NCBI GenBank assembly: GCA_944472155.2
Contig: OX235272.1
Location: forward strand, 15,422,354 to 15,486,353
Direction of reading: 5' to 3'
DNA: 64,000 nucleotides
DNA from: Trichobilharzia szidati
Taxonomy: Eukaryota > Platyhelminthes > Trematoda > Strigeidida > Schistosomatidae
The notes beneath the pieces are model-generated. The model was not told the DNA's origin. It worked only from the letters and a program-made list of their open reading frames with translations, and made no database searches. Both the position numbers and the translations under genes were made by a program. Positions 10,003 to 21,011 of the stretch are shown in pieces. Each line of letters begins with the position of its first letter. Within the stretch, counting starts at the first letter, position 1.

Positions 10003-11507
10003 TTTATACACGTATACCAATAAATATGGCTATAGAGGCAGTCAGAAACGAACTCATTTCTGACCAAGAACTTTAACTTATGACAAAAGTGCCATTTGAG
10101 GACATAATCCTGGGAGTACAGCTATGCCTGACTTCCTCAGTATTTAAATTCCTCCAAGGGAAAATATACAAACAAACTGAAGGAGTTGCCATGGGATCAC
10201 CAATATCCCCAGTTGTAGCAGATATATTCATGGATAGGTGGGAAAACATAGCGATTGAGACGTTCAACCTCATCCCAAAAGTATGGTGGAGGAATGTAGA
10301 TGACACATTCACTGCACTTAGAACACAAGATATAGATAGGTTTTTTGAACACATCAACTCGAAGGTTGAAGCAATTCAATTCACTTATGAATTGGAAAAT
10401 CAGGAAGGGGAGCTCCCAATGTTAGATTGCAACGTAAAAAGGAAAGAAGATGGGAAGTTAAACACTAGTGTTTACAGGAAATCCATACATTCAAACAGAT
10501 ATTTGGACTTCCGATCGTCCCATCCTATGTCAGTAAAAATAGGATAGGTGAAATGTTTAAATGACACAGCACAAAAACTAAGTAGTACCAAAGAAAATCT
10601 AAAACGAGAACTGATACATATAAAAGAAGCCTTGAAACTTAATAATTACCCGGATAAATTAGTCAGGAAATATTTAGAGTAATGTAAAAATAAAATAAAT
10701 AATGATAGTAGCGATAGCGATAATAACAATAATAATGATAATAATAATAGTGATAATAATAATAATATTAATGAGGACACCAACAGTAAGGAATCTAAAT
10801 CATCAGTAGTAATTCCATACAAGGAAGGAACCTCGAAAGCTTTACGCAGAATTCTTAACAAGGCAGGAATAAAAGTGGCTGGCATTCAAACGAACCACAA
10901 ACTCAATTAGAAACAAGCTTTGTTTGCTAAAGGATCACTCCTGGAGAGCCTTTAAAACAAAACAATTTGGTTTATGCAGTACCTTGCCTGCAATGATTGT
11001 CAGGTCAAATACATAGGTCAAACTAGTAGAACAGGGGCAGTCAGACTAGCTGAACATAAAAACTTAGCAAAATCTAGATTGGTTGATCCAAATAAGATAA
11101 GAGATGCAGAGAATAGTTCAACTATAGCACTACATGCAGTTACACACAACCATACAATAGGTTGGTTGGGATAGGATGACAGACAGTTTTAAAATCTTAT
11201 GTCACAGGGTATAGGGAGAGATTGATAACAGAAGCTCTGTTTATCGAATCAACTACAAATACATGTAATAGGAATGATTCAACACCTGTCCACCCAGATA
11301 TCTGGAAAATTCTATTACCCCAGCGACGACAAAATAGGAGAAAACAAAGAAAACTATAAAACTCAAGTTTCGAAGTCGCGTGATTACAATGGATATGATT
11401 ATGAACAATAATAAATTTTGTTCAAAACGTCATCCAATAAATAATACTGTTTCACTGTGTGATATACCTAATAAACAAACTAATATGGAATTACCGAGTT
11501 TATGATT
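10003..11507 (+). mobile_element. Penelope-like element (PLE-P5), RT + GIY-YIG
   Basis: Plus-strand PLE. RT signatures in order are EGVAMGSPISPVVADIFM (~10180), WWRNVDDTF with the VDD catalytic pair (~10285), LDCNVKRKEDGKL and SVYRKS. An open frame runs 10080-10547; after that stops and shifts occur. An Asn/Asp-rich tract coded by AAT/GAT repeats lies at ~10690-10785. The nuclease begins at ~10974 with CNDCQVKYIGQTSRTG and the following R and EH. The 3' UTR stem GAACAA/TTGTTC is at 11403-11423. The far 3' tip is missing. Confidence 0.9.
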
Positions 11508-12248
11508 ACACAGCACACGTACTATCAGCTGACTTGCAGTACAATAAAAACTAAAATCTATCACTGGTTAATCATCTGTAAAAAACATCCATAGGCTTAA
11601 ATGTGATATTTTGGCCTATCAGCACTGAAAAACTCCCTTCCCCTACGAAGGTTCACTAGATCACAGCATAACGTTTGACGGTCACGTATGAAAACCGCCC
11701 ATATGATACAAAATTCAATACGTTGATGTCTTACACGTTCGTCATCTGAAAACACATCAGTAATTACTGAATCAATCACTGCTATGTTTCATTATGTAGG
11801 CTAAAAACTTCATTTGAATTTCAACTGCTTAAATTCTGATTCTAGTCATGTGAGGAGTTTAGGCACTATCGGAGATAGATCACACTGTCCTTTCCCAAAC
11901 AGTAACAATATTAAAAATACTGAGTGAGAGATATCAGTCACCATGTGAAATTACAATGTAGTCGAAATAATTTGACAGGTAACCTCTAGCGTGAGTTTCA
12001 AACACATGGTTGCCTTGATAAATTTCGAAAAATAAAGAAAGATGTAATTTGCAGTACCAAAAATGATATCATCACTCCATTTTTCACAGGTTTCTCATCA
12101 TCTGCAAACTGCCTGGAATTACAATGGTTATTAAAAAATGACAGCAGCTTACTTCAATATTTAAATGGTAGACAGAGAAAATCTTGCAAAGTTAAGGCAT
12201 CAGGTAAGATAACACCAGTTAAAAGCATAATAATTGATGATAACTTAA
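11508..12248. other. unassigned stretch
   Basis: No shared repeat or exon-like open frame seen. Confidence 0.45.
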
Positions 12249-12249
12249 A

Positions 12250-12866
12250 CTTAAACTTGTATTGTTATTATTATTTTTCCCTTGGGTTCCTAGTGGATGG
12301 AACATAGGGCTTCAACTACACGTCTCCACTTGCTTCTGTCTTCTGCTGTACTTTTCACTTGCATCCATGTTAGTCCATAATGTTTCAACTCTTCTTCACA
12401 CGACCTCCTCCACGTCACACTTGCACTGACGTCCCACTCGCCGCCGCTTCCCTTTCGGATTCCACTCGAGCGTTGGCCTGACGCGCGATGTCACCCGGCG
12501 AGTGGCCTCCTCAGCCAGTGAGTGTCCAATCCATCTCCACTGTCTCCTGCATATTTGTTGAGCGATTGATTCTTGTTTTGTTTCTTCCCATAGTTTGTTT
12601 CTTGTTGGTTCTTGTTCTTTCCGGCCATCTGATCTTCAGTATAGAGCCAGCGAAGACAGTTAGTTGTTGATAAAGGTGTGCAACAGGCTGTTGGAAATAC
12701 TCATTCTTTGTGACCCGCCGCCAACTTTCTGATCCATCCGTATAGAAGAACTGACTGACTTGACTGACGTTTGTATTGAAAATCCGAATTTTGTTGTTGA
12801 TGTTGAGGAGTGACAGCGGAAGATTTCCAGATTGGTTTCAGGTTGATGAATGTGTTTCTCGCCGTG
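12250..12866 (-). mobile_element. RTE-like LINE (RTE-A2), 3' end
   Basis: Minus-strand copy from the AAT-rich tail (12262) through the C-terminal coding region to ARNTFINLKPIWKSS (~12850). Truncated at its 5' side at ~12866. Frame broken. Confidence 0.9.
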
Positions 12867-13159
12867 TAATGCTTTTGCATTTCGGATGCATTGACTTTAT
12901 AATATTTTGTCTCTACTTCCATTCAAACATGGAAGTATGTTATTGTCATTTTTATCAGTATTGTAATTCCAGGTAGTTTGCAGCTGATAAGAGCCTGTAT
13001 AATTGAATGACATCGTTTTAAACCGCATATTTGGTCTTTCTTTCTCCAGCGTAAGTTGTATAACGATACATGAAGTGTGATTCTTTAGTCTCTAACAATA
13101 AAAAGTATTTTCCAATGAGAGTGTCAAATAGTTGAGACCATATCAGGATTAATAGCTGA

Positions 13160-14165
13160 AGCCGTTATGCAAAGATTAAAATGAATAGCTCTACCGATAA
13201 TTAAACCGAAAATCTGGATACCTTACGTTGATGATACATTTGTAATAATTAAGAGAAATGATTTAGAATATACTCATAAATTAATAAACAACATATTTGA
13301 AGACATCAAATTCACAAGAGAAGAACAATTAGATAACAAAATCCCATTTTTAGATGTCTTAATGAAGAGAACCAACACAGGAGATTTAGAAACACAAGTA
13401 TATAGAAAATCAACACACACAGATCAAACACTCAACTATACTAGCAATAATCAAGTTACTCACAAACGAAACTGTGTGCAGACATTGTTTAAAAGAGTTC
13501 AGACACACTGTAGCACTCCAGAGTTGAGAAGAATGGAAGAAAAGTACCTTCAAACGGTCTTCAAAAAGAATGGTTACCCACAAAATTTCATCAAAAAGTG
13601 TTTAAAGTCGAATCAAAACACCAACAAAGAACCATCATCAAAGACCACAAGAGAATTCATTCTACCATACATGAGGAATATCTGTGAAATTACAGCTAGA
13701 ATACTGAAACCGTTTGATATAGATATAGCACATAAGCCAGTCAAATCGCTTAATTCAATATTATGCAAACCGAAATATCCAACAGAAAAAGGGGATAAAA
13801 TGAATACCATTTACAAAATAAATTGTATGAACTGCAACAGCATTACATCGGCCAAAGTGGGCGTCCCCTTCGAATTAGAATCCAAGAACACAAATCAGCC
13901 GTGAAGAGACACGATATGTATCTTTAGTATCAGTGCATATAGATAATTATGGTCATCAATTTCATTGGGATAATGTCAAAATCTTAGACAGAGGAAACAC
14001 TAAAAGCGCAGTCAGGGAATTCCTAGAAGCCTTGTACTCAAACGAAAATGCAATTAACAAACGCGTTAATATAGACGAAATATACCAATCAATAAAAATA
14101 ATTCAGGTGACCAGAAAGTTTAAAATCCAAGTCAATAGAAAATCGTCAATACATTTTTAAAGATG
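13160..14165 (+). mobile_element. Penelope-like element (PLE-P7), RT + GIY-YIG
   Basis: RT motif YVDDTFVIIK at ~13228, then FLDVLMKRTNTGDLE, VYRKSTHTD and the NGYPQNFIKKC block. One open frame covers 13362-13904. The GIY-YIG begins at NTIYKINCMNC; the continuation QHYIGQSGRPLRIRIQEH is in another frame, so a frameshift at ~13838 separates the GIY and YIG halves. A last open piece (13933-14160) holds the nuclease C-terminal region. 5' truncated. Confidence 0.9.
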
Positions 14166-14230
14166 GTTACTGGGAGACGCAATTATATCACTCATGAAGA
14201 AATTTAAATCATTTCACTTTATGCTAAATA

Positions 14231-14274
14231 TTGCGCTGAAGATGTTGTCCAGAAGGACGACGAAAGCTTCGCAA
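14231..14274 (+). ncRNA. hammerhead-like ribozyme motif in PLE-P7 3' UTR
   Basis: Core box CTGAAGA (14236-14242) and GAAA (14262-14265) are joined by a helix GTTGTCC/GGACGAC (14244-14250 with 14255-14261, AGAA loop). The flanks TTGCG (14231-14235) and CGCAA (14270-14274) pair as stem I. The stem III side is the palindrome AGCT, too short to close alone, which is a known feature of dimer-active hammerheads. One extra T lies between the core and helix II. PLEs are known to carry hammerheads; activity here is not shown. Confidence 0.65.
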
Positions 14275-14299
14275 CTAAACCAACCAGCAAAGTTTAGAC

Positions 14300-14755
14300 C
14301 TGTATCAACAAAATGTCACTAAGAAGAATTATCATTCACTATGTTCTTAAATACAAGGTTAAGAAGTGCATGCTGCCTAGCCAGAATGGAGGGAATCTTC
14401 TAAATCAGTGGATTTTACAGGGTCTCAGATAAAATCGTTTACTTTCCATTAACTTTGGAATTATGAACAACCTAAATAAAAGTTATTTGCATTTTCACTC
14501 ATATTTCACTATTATATATTGCTACTCTTTCAATGTTTTAATCTTTGTTTATACGATACTCTTTAGTACAGCAGGCCGATACAGCTTACTCCTATGCTTA
14601 GTTGAGCGTTAACTTATCAATCAGTCATATATACCCTGTAGAGAGTCAGTAGTAGCTCCGACAGCTTAAAAGAAATGCTTGAAACTTTGACACTAAATAA
14701 CACAGAAGTCAAAACCAAAAAAAGGGAAAAATTTTTAACTGATTAAAAATACCCA
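14300..14755. other. unassigned stretch
   Basis: No recognised repeat or gene; lies between the PLE-P7 3' end and the left arm of PLE-P4. Confidence 0.4.
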
Positions 14756-14759
14756 TTAA

Positions 14760-15462
14760 AATTTTCAAAAGAACGGACACGGAACAAAGAGTACTCTTTT
14801 CGATAAATTCATCATCAGGTTCTACAATTATATATACATTATAATGAATGAATTGATTAATCTTATGAAGGACATTAGTGTTTAAGTGACATCAAATCAA
14901 TAATAATATTAATAGATTACAGCTGAACAGCATCAACATAAAATAAACTGAATGTCAGAAGAATTAGGAAAGGTAATAGTACGAATTTATGAGTTTATAG
15001 TCTCTACTGAGGGCCAGGGCAGTAGTAGTGGCTGGACTTGTTTCTTTTGAACAAAGAGCACTGATTGTTTGAGGCGAATTGCAATAGCCTCTGCTGTTTG
15101 GAGCATGCAGTGCTTCGACGATTGTGGTAATTTGTTAGGCACCCGTATATTAGAGAGAAGGATTCGTCTACGCTGGCTGGCTTTGTGATTGGTTTGCACC
15201 AGATGGTCTAATATCGAGCTGTTAATAGTTTTAACTACACCTTTACTTAGTCATAGTGGGATATGTTCTCGAGCACGAAAAATCAAGTTCCAAGAGCAAC
15301 GGCTAATATAACTCGCTTCACAAGCGCAGTTGAATTGATAAATACAATTTGAAGTGGCTAGTCTAGGTACTTGATCTTTCAGTCGAGGTAGCACCATCCG
15401 TCGTGTAGATAATAAGACGGGTAGTATTATTGATTTGATGTTATTTAAACATTAATGTTGTT
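14760..15462 (-). mobile_element. Penelope-like element (PLE-P4), GIY-YIG end with inverted termini
   Basis: Minus-strand GIY-YIG region: SNCIYQFNCACEASYIS (YIG changed to YIS) near 15330, then a stop, DHLVQTNHKAS, and AEAIAIRLKQSVLFVQKK near 15060. The 3' UTR runs down to 14760. The same UTR occurs inverted on the other side at 15425-15462 and 15705-15835, the second part being separated by a SINE-G insertion. Confidence 0.8.
14782..14822 (-). ncRNA. hammerhead-like motif, left arm of PLE-P4
   Basis: On the minus strand: GAAC, CTGATGA (14812-14818), GAAA (14798-14801), a palindromic stem III AAGAGTACTCTT, then GTTC which pairs with GAAC as stem I. Helix II is poorly paired, so it is hammerhead-like rather than a full match. 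Confidence 0.5.
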
Positions 15463-15700
15463 GTGCGTCGGTGGCACAGTGGTTAGGACTCTCACCGACC
15501 AAGCACATGGTCTGGGGTTCGGTCCCCGGCCGACGCACTCCTTTACCTAACTAAGTCAGAAATAAAAAGCTGGTGAAGAGGAAAGGTTGGGCATGAGGCT
15601 AGCAACCCCATCCTGTAAAAATAAACACTGCTACAGAAACTTCAAACCTCTAGCTTGAAGCCTTATTTTCCACTGACAACGGGAAGGAATAAAAAAAATG
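15463..15700 (+). mobile_element. SINE-G inserted into the PLE-P4 right arm
   Basis: tRNA-like head (15465-15537), GCATGAGGCTAG body block, hairpin and GAAGCC tail (CCTTATTTTCCACTG, mutated), then an A-run. It is flanked by AATGTTG on the left and AATGTCG on the right, a probable short target-site duplication. Comparison with the left arm of PLE-P4 shows the uninterrupted sequence. Confidence 0.85.
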
Positions 15701-15835
15701 TCGTTCGTAAGACTAATTCATTCATTCATTATAATGTATATATAATTGTAGAACCTGATGATGAATTTATTGAAAAGAGTACTCCTTGTTCCGTGTCGAT
15801 TCTTTTGAGAAAATTTTTCTCAAAGATACTTCTCA
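15701..15835 (+). mobile_element. PLE-P4 inverted right arm with hammerhead-like motif
   Basis: Inverted counterpart of 14760-14870. It contains GAAC (15751-15754), CTGATGA (15755-15761), GAAA (15772-15775) and GTTC (15788-15791), the same arrangement as in the left arm. Confidence 0.75.
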
Positions 15836-16480
15836 TTAATAAGCAACAAGCTAATTATTGTGAAGAATGACGGAATAGTCAATGTAACGGAATAATTGTG
15901 TGCAAAATCTCTCCTGAACGATCTATCCACAATACTGATATATGTAGATGGATGCTTCGGCTAAGTTTGTAATTATTATCCTCCTTTCCCTTAGGCTGAA
16001 TATCATTATTCTAAAGTTTATATATCACCTGCTGACTTAATCCTTATTATTTGTTTTTGTTCCAGTGTAATTCCTAATATAAATGTTTGTCTCTGCGGCT
16101 GTATGATGGTGTCAATAATGTGTTACTTTACGACTGTGATTTTATTTGCAGAAAATCAAGGTTTGCCGTGAGGAAAAATAACTGTGGAATCTCTGCCGAA
16201 AAAACTGTTATATATTATTCTTGGTAATAGGACTTTCCTCCCACTTTGTTGGGAACATTTCACTTGATGCTCAGGTATTTCTTATGGTTAAATTTGATGA
16301 AATAGCCTTGTCGTAGATTACTTGTTTTTTGTATCTGAAAATCTACTGGATCTGTACAGCTGTGTAACGAACGATATTACTGTGGTATTTTCGAGTTTTG
16401 ATATGTTATCAATGCTAAACAGTAATACAGAAATTAAAGGGAATAAGTGTCTTTTTGCTGTTGTTGTTGAGGCACCTTAT
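15836..16480. other. unassigned AT-rich stretch
   Basis: No repeat or splice-bordered open frame recognised. Confidence 0.45.
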
Positions 16481-16483
16481 TAT

Positions 16484-18000
16484 TATTATTGTTTTTTCCT
16501 TTAATTCATAGAGGAACATACGGCTTCAGCCACAAGTCTCCATTGCGTTCGGTTCTCTGCTACAGTCTTCACCTGCCTCCAAGTCTGCCCACACGCTTTC
16601 ATCTCCTCTTCACATCACCTCCTCCAAGTTACCCACCCTCACACTGACCACCAACTCGCCGATTCCAATACAGTCGGGTTCCACTCGAGCGATGGCTTGT
16701 CCAGTGATGTCACTTGACGGTTTCCTCAGAGTATGACCAGCCAATCCATCTCCATTTCTTCATGCCTATTTCTTTCACAATCGGTTCCTGCTGAGTTGGT
16801 TCGCCCATTGCTAGAGATAGATCCCTGTTGCTGATCTTTTCTGGCCAGCCGGCCATCTGATCTTGAGTGGTATTAAGTGAAGACAACTGTTAATGAAGGT
16901 GTGTAGTTTGTTTGAGATGCTCTTTATGACACGCAGCGCAAATCTCTGATCCGTATAGTAGCACTGACTGACTTCACATTGGAGTTGAAAATCCGGATCT
17001 TACTTTTGATGCTGGGGAGTGCTGTTGATCTCCACAGAAACTTGAGAGTAGTGAAAGCCTGTCTTGCTTTTCCGATTCTTGCTTTGATATCCTCGTCAGT
17101 TCCGTGCCCTTCCCAGATAGGTAGGTCGGTAGATAAAAGAGGTTGTTTCTTTCAGGTTCTTTCCATTTATGCTGGCTGATTGTTGTCAGTTGTTGTTGTT
17201 GGTGATGTTGCCCAGGAATCTTCATCACCTCTGTTTTCTCTATGTTCACCTGAAGTCCTATCTTCTCTGTATGCTTCTTCTGTCAACTTGTTGCTTTTCA
17301 TCTGCATATGTTCCAGTTTGTGGAAAATCAGACATATCATCGGCGAAGTCCAGATCCTCCAAGTTTTGTTCAATGATGATCCGTAATGTGGCGATCTGAT
17401 CAATGCATGACTTGTTCCTCCTGAATCCAGCCTGTTTCGGTCGAAGTTTTTCATCCAGGGTGGCATGTTTGATTCTCTCCAGGATGATGCGGCTTAGTGT
17501 TTTGCTTGGGATGGACAGGAGCATAATTCCGCGCCAGTTCTTGCATTGACTTAAGTCTCCTTTCTTTGGTAGTTTGAACAAGTATCCTTTCTTCCAATCT
17601 TCAGGTACTTCGCCTTCTTTCCACGCGTTCTCCAGTAGTGGCGTCATCAAGTCCGCTGTTGTCTCTGGGTCCGTTTTCAATGCTTTTGCTGGGATTCCAT
17701 CTGGTCCTGCTGCTTTCCAGCTTTCAGAATCTTGATTGCCCCCAGGACTCCTGTTCTCGTCGGGTGATTGATGTTCACTGGTAATTCTGCTTCCGTTGTT
17801 GGTATTGTTGGGCGCGTTGTAGGTGGTGGTCGATTCAGGAGTCTTTTGAAGTGTTCAGCCCAGTGTTTCCTTTGCTACACTCCTTTGGTGAGTGACTTTC
17901 CATTGTCATCCTTCACCAGCTTAATTTCTGTCAAACGTTTGCCCGATAGGTACCTTGGGTCTGTGTATTACTCAAAGAACTTTTGTTTGGCTATGCAATA
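16484..18000 (-). mobile_element. RTE-like LINE (RTE-A1), long copy with internal deletion
   Basis: Covers, in minus-strand order, the region upstream of the RT (up to ~18000), the RT core (NWRGIMLLSIPSKTLSRI, GFRRNKSCIDQIATL) and the C-terminal region down to the TTATTATTATTG end. The open piece 17258-17680 goes directly from RIIIEQ to LEDLDFADD. In the copy at 42 kb some 340 bp lie between these two points, so an internal deletion has joined them. Several stops and shifts elsewhere. Confidence 0.9.
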
Positions 18001-18347
18001 GAACATGAAGATTTATTTCTATCATTCAGACTACAGCAAGTCGGTTTCGGTCGCTAGAATCATCTCAAAAGAATTAAACAGTCTTCAGCACTCCAGCTCG
18101 CCTCCTCAAACACTTAACTGCAGGAACGAACCCTGGACAAAAAGTCCCGAAGGTAAATGATTAGCCTGATGAATCCCCTTTAATGACAACTACCCGTTAC
18201 TGACTTCGTTTGATACCTGAACTCGTCGTTTATGGAACCGTGATAAAAAACTACACATAGAGTAGCTTCAAAATACAACCTATTTCAACATTATTGTAAT
18301 TGTAGAGGTTATAGTGAATCATGAAATCAGTGCAGTGAAGATGAAAT
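18001..18347. other. unassigned stretch
   Basis: No recognised repeat or gene. Confidence 0.4.
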
Positions 18348-18348
18348 G

Positions 18349-18588
18349 GTGCGTCGGTGGCATAGAGGTTAGGACGCTCGCCGACCATGCACATGGTCCG
18401 GTTTTCGATCCCCGGCCGACGCACTCCTTTACCTAACTAAGCCAGAAATAAAAGCTGGTGAAGAGGCAAGGTTGTGCATGAGGCTAGCAACCCCATCCTG
18501 TTAAACTAAACACTGCTACAGAAACTTCAAGCCACTAGCTTGAAGCCCTATGTTCCACTAAGAACGTGAAGGAATAAAAAAAGATGAA
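18349..18588 (+). mobile_element. SINE-G copy (part of a duplicated composite)
   Basis: Complete copy with tRNA-like head, body, hairpin and tail TGAAGCCCTATGTTCCACTA. About 90 percent like 8974-9212, and the downstream ~300 bp are shared too. Confidence 0.9.
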
Positions 18589-18589
18589 A

Positions 18590-18789
18590 TGAAAACCTGG
18601 GTCTCCACATTATTTGGACTAGCGGCTCATACAGCTGAACGATGGGCAAGTAGTCTACAGGCCTAGGGTTCGAATCCTACGTCAACGTAAATTACTTATC
18701 TTATTAGTAATCATATCAAAAAATAGCCTATCAGTCCAAAGTTGTTTCAAACAACCTATACTACTGATTAATGGTCAGTGATATCTATT
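18590..18789 (+). repeat. tRNA-like segment and linker shared with 9225-9461
   Basis: Contains ACTAGCGGCTCATACAGCTG and GGGTTCGAATCCTA, matching 9225-9345, followed by a linker of unknown origin that is also shared. Confidence 0.65.
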
Positions 18790-19978
18790 GTATAGCCGTC
18801 GAAATTTTCTCAGAACTTAACTACTACGGGGTGCCACCAACAATTATACATCTCATCCAAAAGCTGTACGACAATGCTTCATGCAAATTAATCCACAACG
18901 GGAAACTTAGGGAATACTTTGAAGTGAGGACATGAGTAAGACAAGCTGGCTACCTACTATCGCCAATGATTTTCCTGATTGCAGTAGATTGGATAATGCG
19001 ACAAACAGCGGCGGGCAATCAGGAAACAGGCATGAAATGGAATCACTTCAAAAGGAACTTGGAGGATCTGGACTTCGCCGATGATATATATGTCTGATTT
19101 CCCACAAACTGGAAGATATGCAAGCGAAAAGCAACAAGTTGGCAGAAGAAGCATCCGAAGAAGATAGGGTTTCAGGTGAACTTTAGAGAAAACAGAGGTG
19201 ATGAAGATTCCTGGACAAAAACAACAACAACAGCAGCTACAACAACAGACAACAGTCAGCATAAATGGGAGGGACGTGAAAGAAAAAACCTCCTTCCCCA
19301 AACGACCTGGGAAGAATCATTTCAACTACAGGCGGAAATGACGAGGATATCAAAACAGCGAGGATCGGAAAAGCAAGACAAGCCTTCATTACTCTCAAGT
19401 CTAAGTGGAGGTCAACAGAACTCAACATCAAAACGAAGATAAGATCCGGATTTTCAACTCCAATGTGAAGTCAGTCAGTTCTTCTCACTATATGGATGTA
19501 TCAGAGACTTGCACTGCGCGTCATAAAGAGCATCTCAAACAAACTACAGACCTTCATCAACAGCTAGTTGTCTTCGCTCAATACCACTCAAGATCAGATG
19601 GCCAGCCAGAAAGGATCAGCAACAGAGAGGGATCTCTGGCAATGAGTGAACCAACTGAGTAGGAACCGATTGTGAAAGAAATAGGCATGAAGAAATGGAG
19701 ATGGATTGGCTGGTCATACTCTGAGGAAACACACCATCAAGTGATTGACATTACTAGACAAGCCATTGCTCGAGTGGAACCCGACTGTATTGAAAGCGGC
19801 GAGTTGGTGGTCAGTGCAAGGTTGACTTGGAGGAGGTGATGTGAAGAGGAGATGAAAGCGTGTGGGCAGAGTTGGAGCCAGGTGAAGACTGTAGCAGAGA
19901 ACTGAAGGCAATGGCGACGCACGACTGAAGCCGTATGTTCCTCTATGAATTAAAGGAAGCAATAATATATAATAATAA
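18790..19978 (+). mobile_element. RTE-like LINE (RTE-A1), plus copy
   Basis: Starts at the codons for YYGVPPTIIHLIQKLYDN in the RT domain and runs through the LEDLDFADD block (a frameshift sits right after ADD), ARIGKARQAFITLKS and WRWIGW to the AATATATAATAATAA end. It has many frameshifts. The 5' truncation point is the same as in the fragment at 9462. Confidence 0.9.
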
Positions 19979-20149
19979 AACAAGTACCAGTGTTCCGAAT
20001 ACTTATTAACTCTTATTTATATAACTGCATCTAAAATATGCCTTAACTTAAGTTGAAAATCGAAAAAAAACTGAAAATTTCATGACGAAACATCGACCAT
20101 GTACCTGAAAGAATGTATTATGAGGCTAAAATGATGGCAAATTTCCAGG

Positions 20150-20560
20150 TCAAACCAAGAAGTGAGAGAATTTTAGAAAACCAATGAATGCTGAACAGCA
20201 GTTCCATCGCATTTTGTGACCATTTTGACGAACGTACGTATGATCTCACTGGGATCGAACTCAGAAACTTCAGGCTGCGAAGCAAGCACATGGATCGCTC
20301 AACCACCAGGATGGGATCAAATAGCCCATCAATGCTAACTTGTGCCAATTCGCAATACACATCGCCACCTACAGTCAACGTTATCAGCGAGTATTGATCA
20401 TCACATACGACTTTTTGGATTCCAGTGGTCATTTCTTCGAACGCTGGTGGGGTTACCACAGCGAAACTAAGATAGTTTTTTGAAATACCCTCCCCCCAAC
20501 TGACGTCAGTTTGTGATCCAATTATAAATCAATTAAATTCCTGCAAACGAACCCCTAAAA
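20150..20560. mobile_element. diverged SINE-H, head-to-head pair
   Basis: On the minus strand 20150-20445 has a GCGAATTGGCACAAGTTAGC block and a TTCGATCCC box like the SINE-H head, ending in CATTGGTTTTCTAA. On the plus strand 20495-20560 has the SINE-H 3' end (ACTGACGTCAGTTTGTGATC). The hammerhead-like core is not recognisable here. Confidence 0.55.
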
Positions 20561-20626
20561 ATAAATCTACAGAAAACAAGATCATTAAAATTAGCCGATT
20601 ATGTTCATCAAAAGATATTAACTCAC

Positions 20627-20778
20627 TCAGTTGTTACAGAGGCTGCATTTCTCAGACACAAAGTGAAGTAAACATCACATTCTGGGGCTCCAACACGATC
20701 ACACGCTTGTCCATTTTCCAGCAGAGAACCAGGATTATTATAATCCCATTCAATTTTCAACAGAGCACCACCATAAGG
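20627..20778 (-). CDS. exon of a Notch ligand (Delta/Jagged-type) MNNL domain
   Basis: Minus-strand exon bordered by a strong acceptor (T-rich run then AATCAG, intron ending at 20779) and donor GTGAGT starting at 20626. It is 152 nt, entering in phase 0 and leaving in phase 2. Translation includes GGALLKIEWDYNNPGSLLEN and ECDVYFTLCLR. The spacing G-x-L-x-x-x-G-x-x-C ... C-D-x-Y-F-x-x-C-L is that of the MNNL domain, the N-terminal lipid/Notch-binding module of Delta, Serrate and Jagged ligands at the cell surface. The family has CC where this has AC. Signal peptide, DSL and EGF exons are not found at lower coordinates inside the window. A different Cys-rich extracellular protein is possible. 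Confidence 0.65.
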
Positions 20779-20884
20779 CTGATTATTGAGAAAGAAAAAA
20801 AATGCGAAAAAATTATTACTAAGATATTTATCTAGTGTCAAGACAAATGTTCACAAGATAAAAAAGCTTTTCAAGGGTTCGTTT

Positions 20885-20990
20885 TTGCATGGATTTGATC
20901 TGTTTGAAGCCTGATCACGGATGTATGTCAGTTAGAGAACCATTTATAACCAGGGAGTTTTCTAAGTGACATCTGTCCGTGATCAAACTT
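20885..20990 (-). mobile_element. SINE-H 3' fragment
   Basis: Short minus-strand piece with TTAGAGAACCATTTATAACC and AGGGAGTTTT, matching the SINE-H end, flanked by two copies of a GATCA.GGATG-type segment in opposite directions. Confidence 0.45.
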
Positions 20991-21011
20991 GAAATAAACT
21001 AACACATAAAA

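Noticed and set aside
10646..10885. Leu/Ser-rich minus-strand protein (LLLLSLLLLS repeats)
   Set aside because: Antisense of the AAT/GAT tract coding the Asn/Asp-rich linker of PLE-P5.
20188..20397. Open frame overlapping 20118-20459 on both strands
   Set aside because: Lies over a diverged SINE-H with its TTCGATCCC box, so it is repeat sequence rather than a gene.
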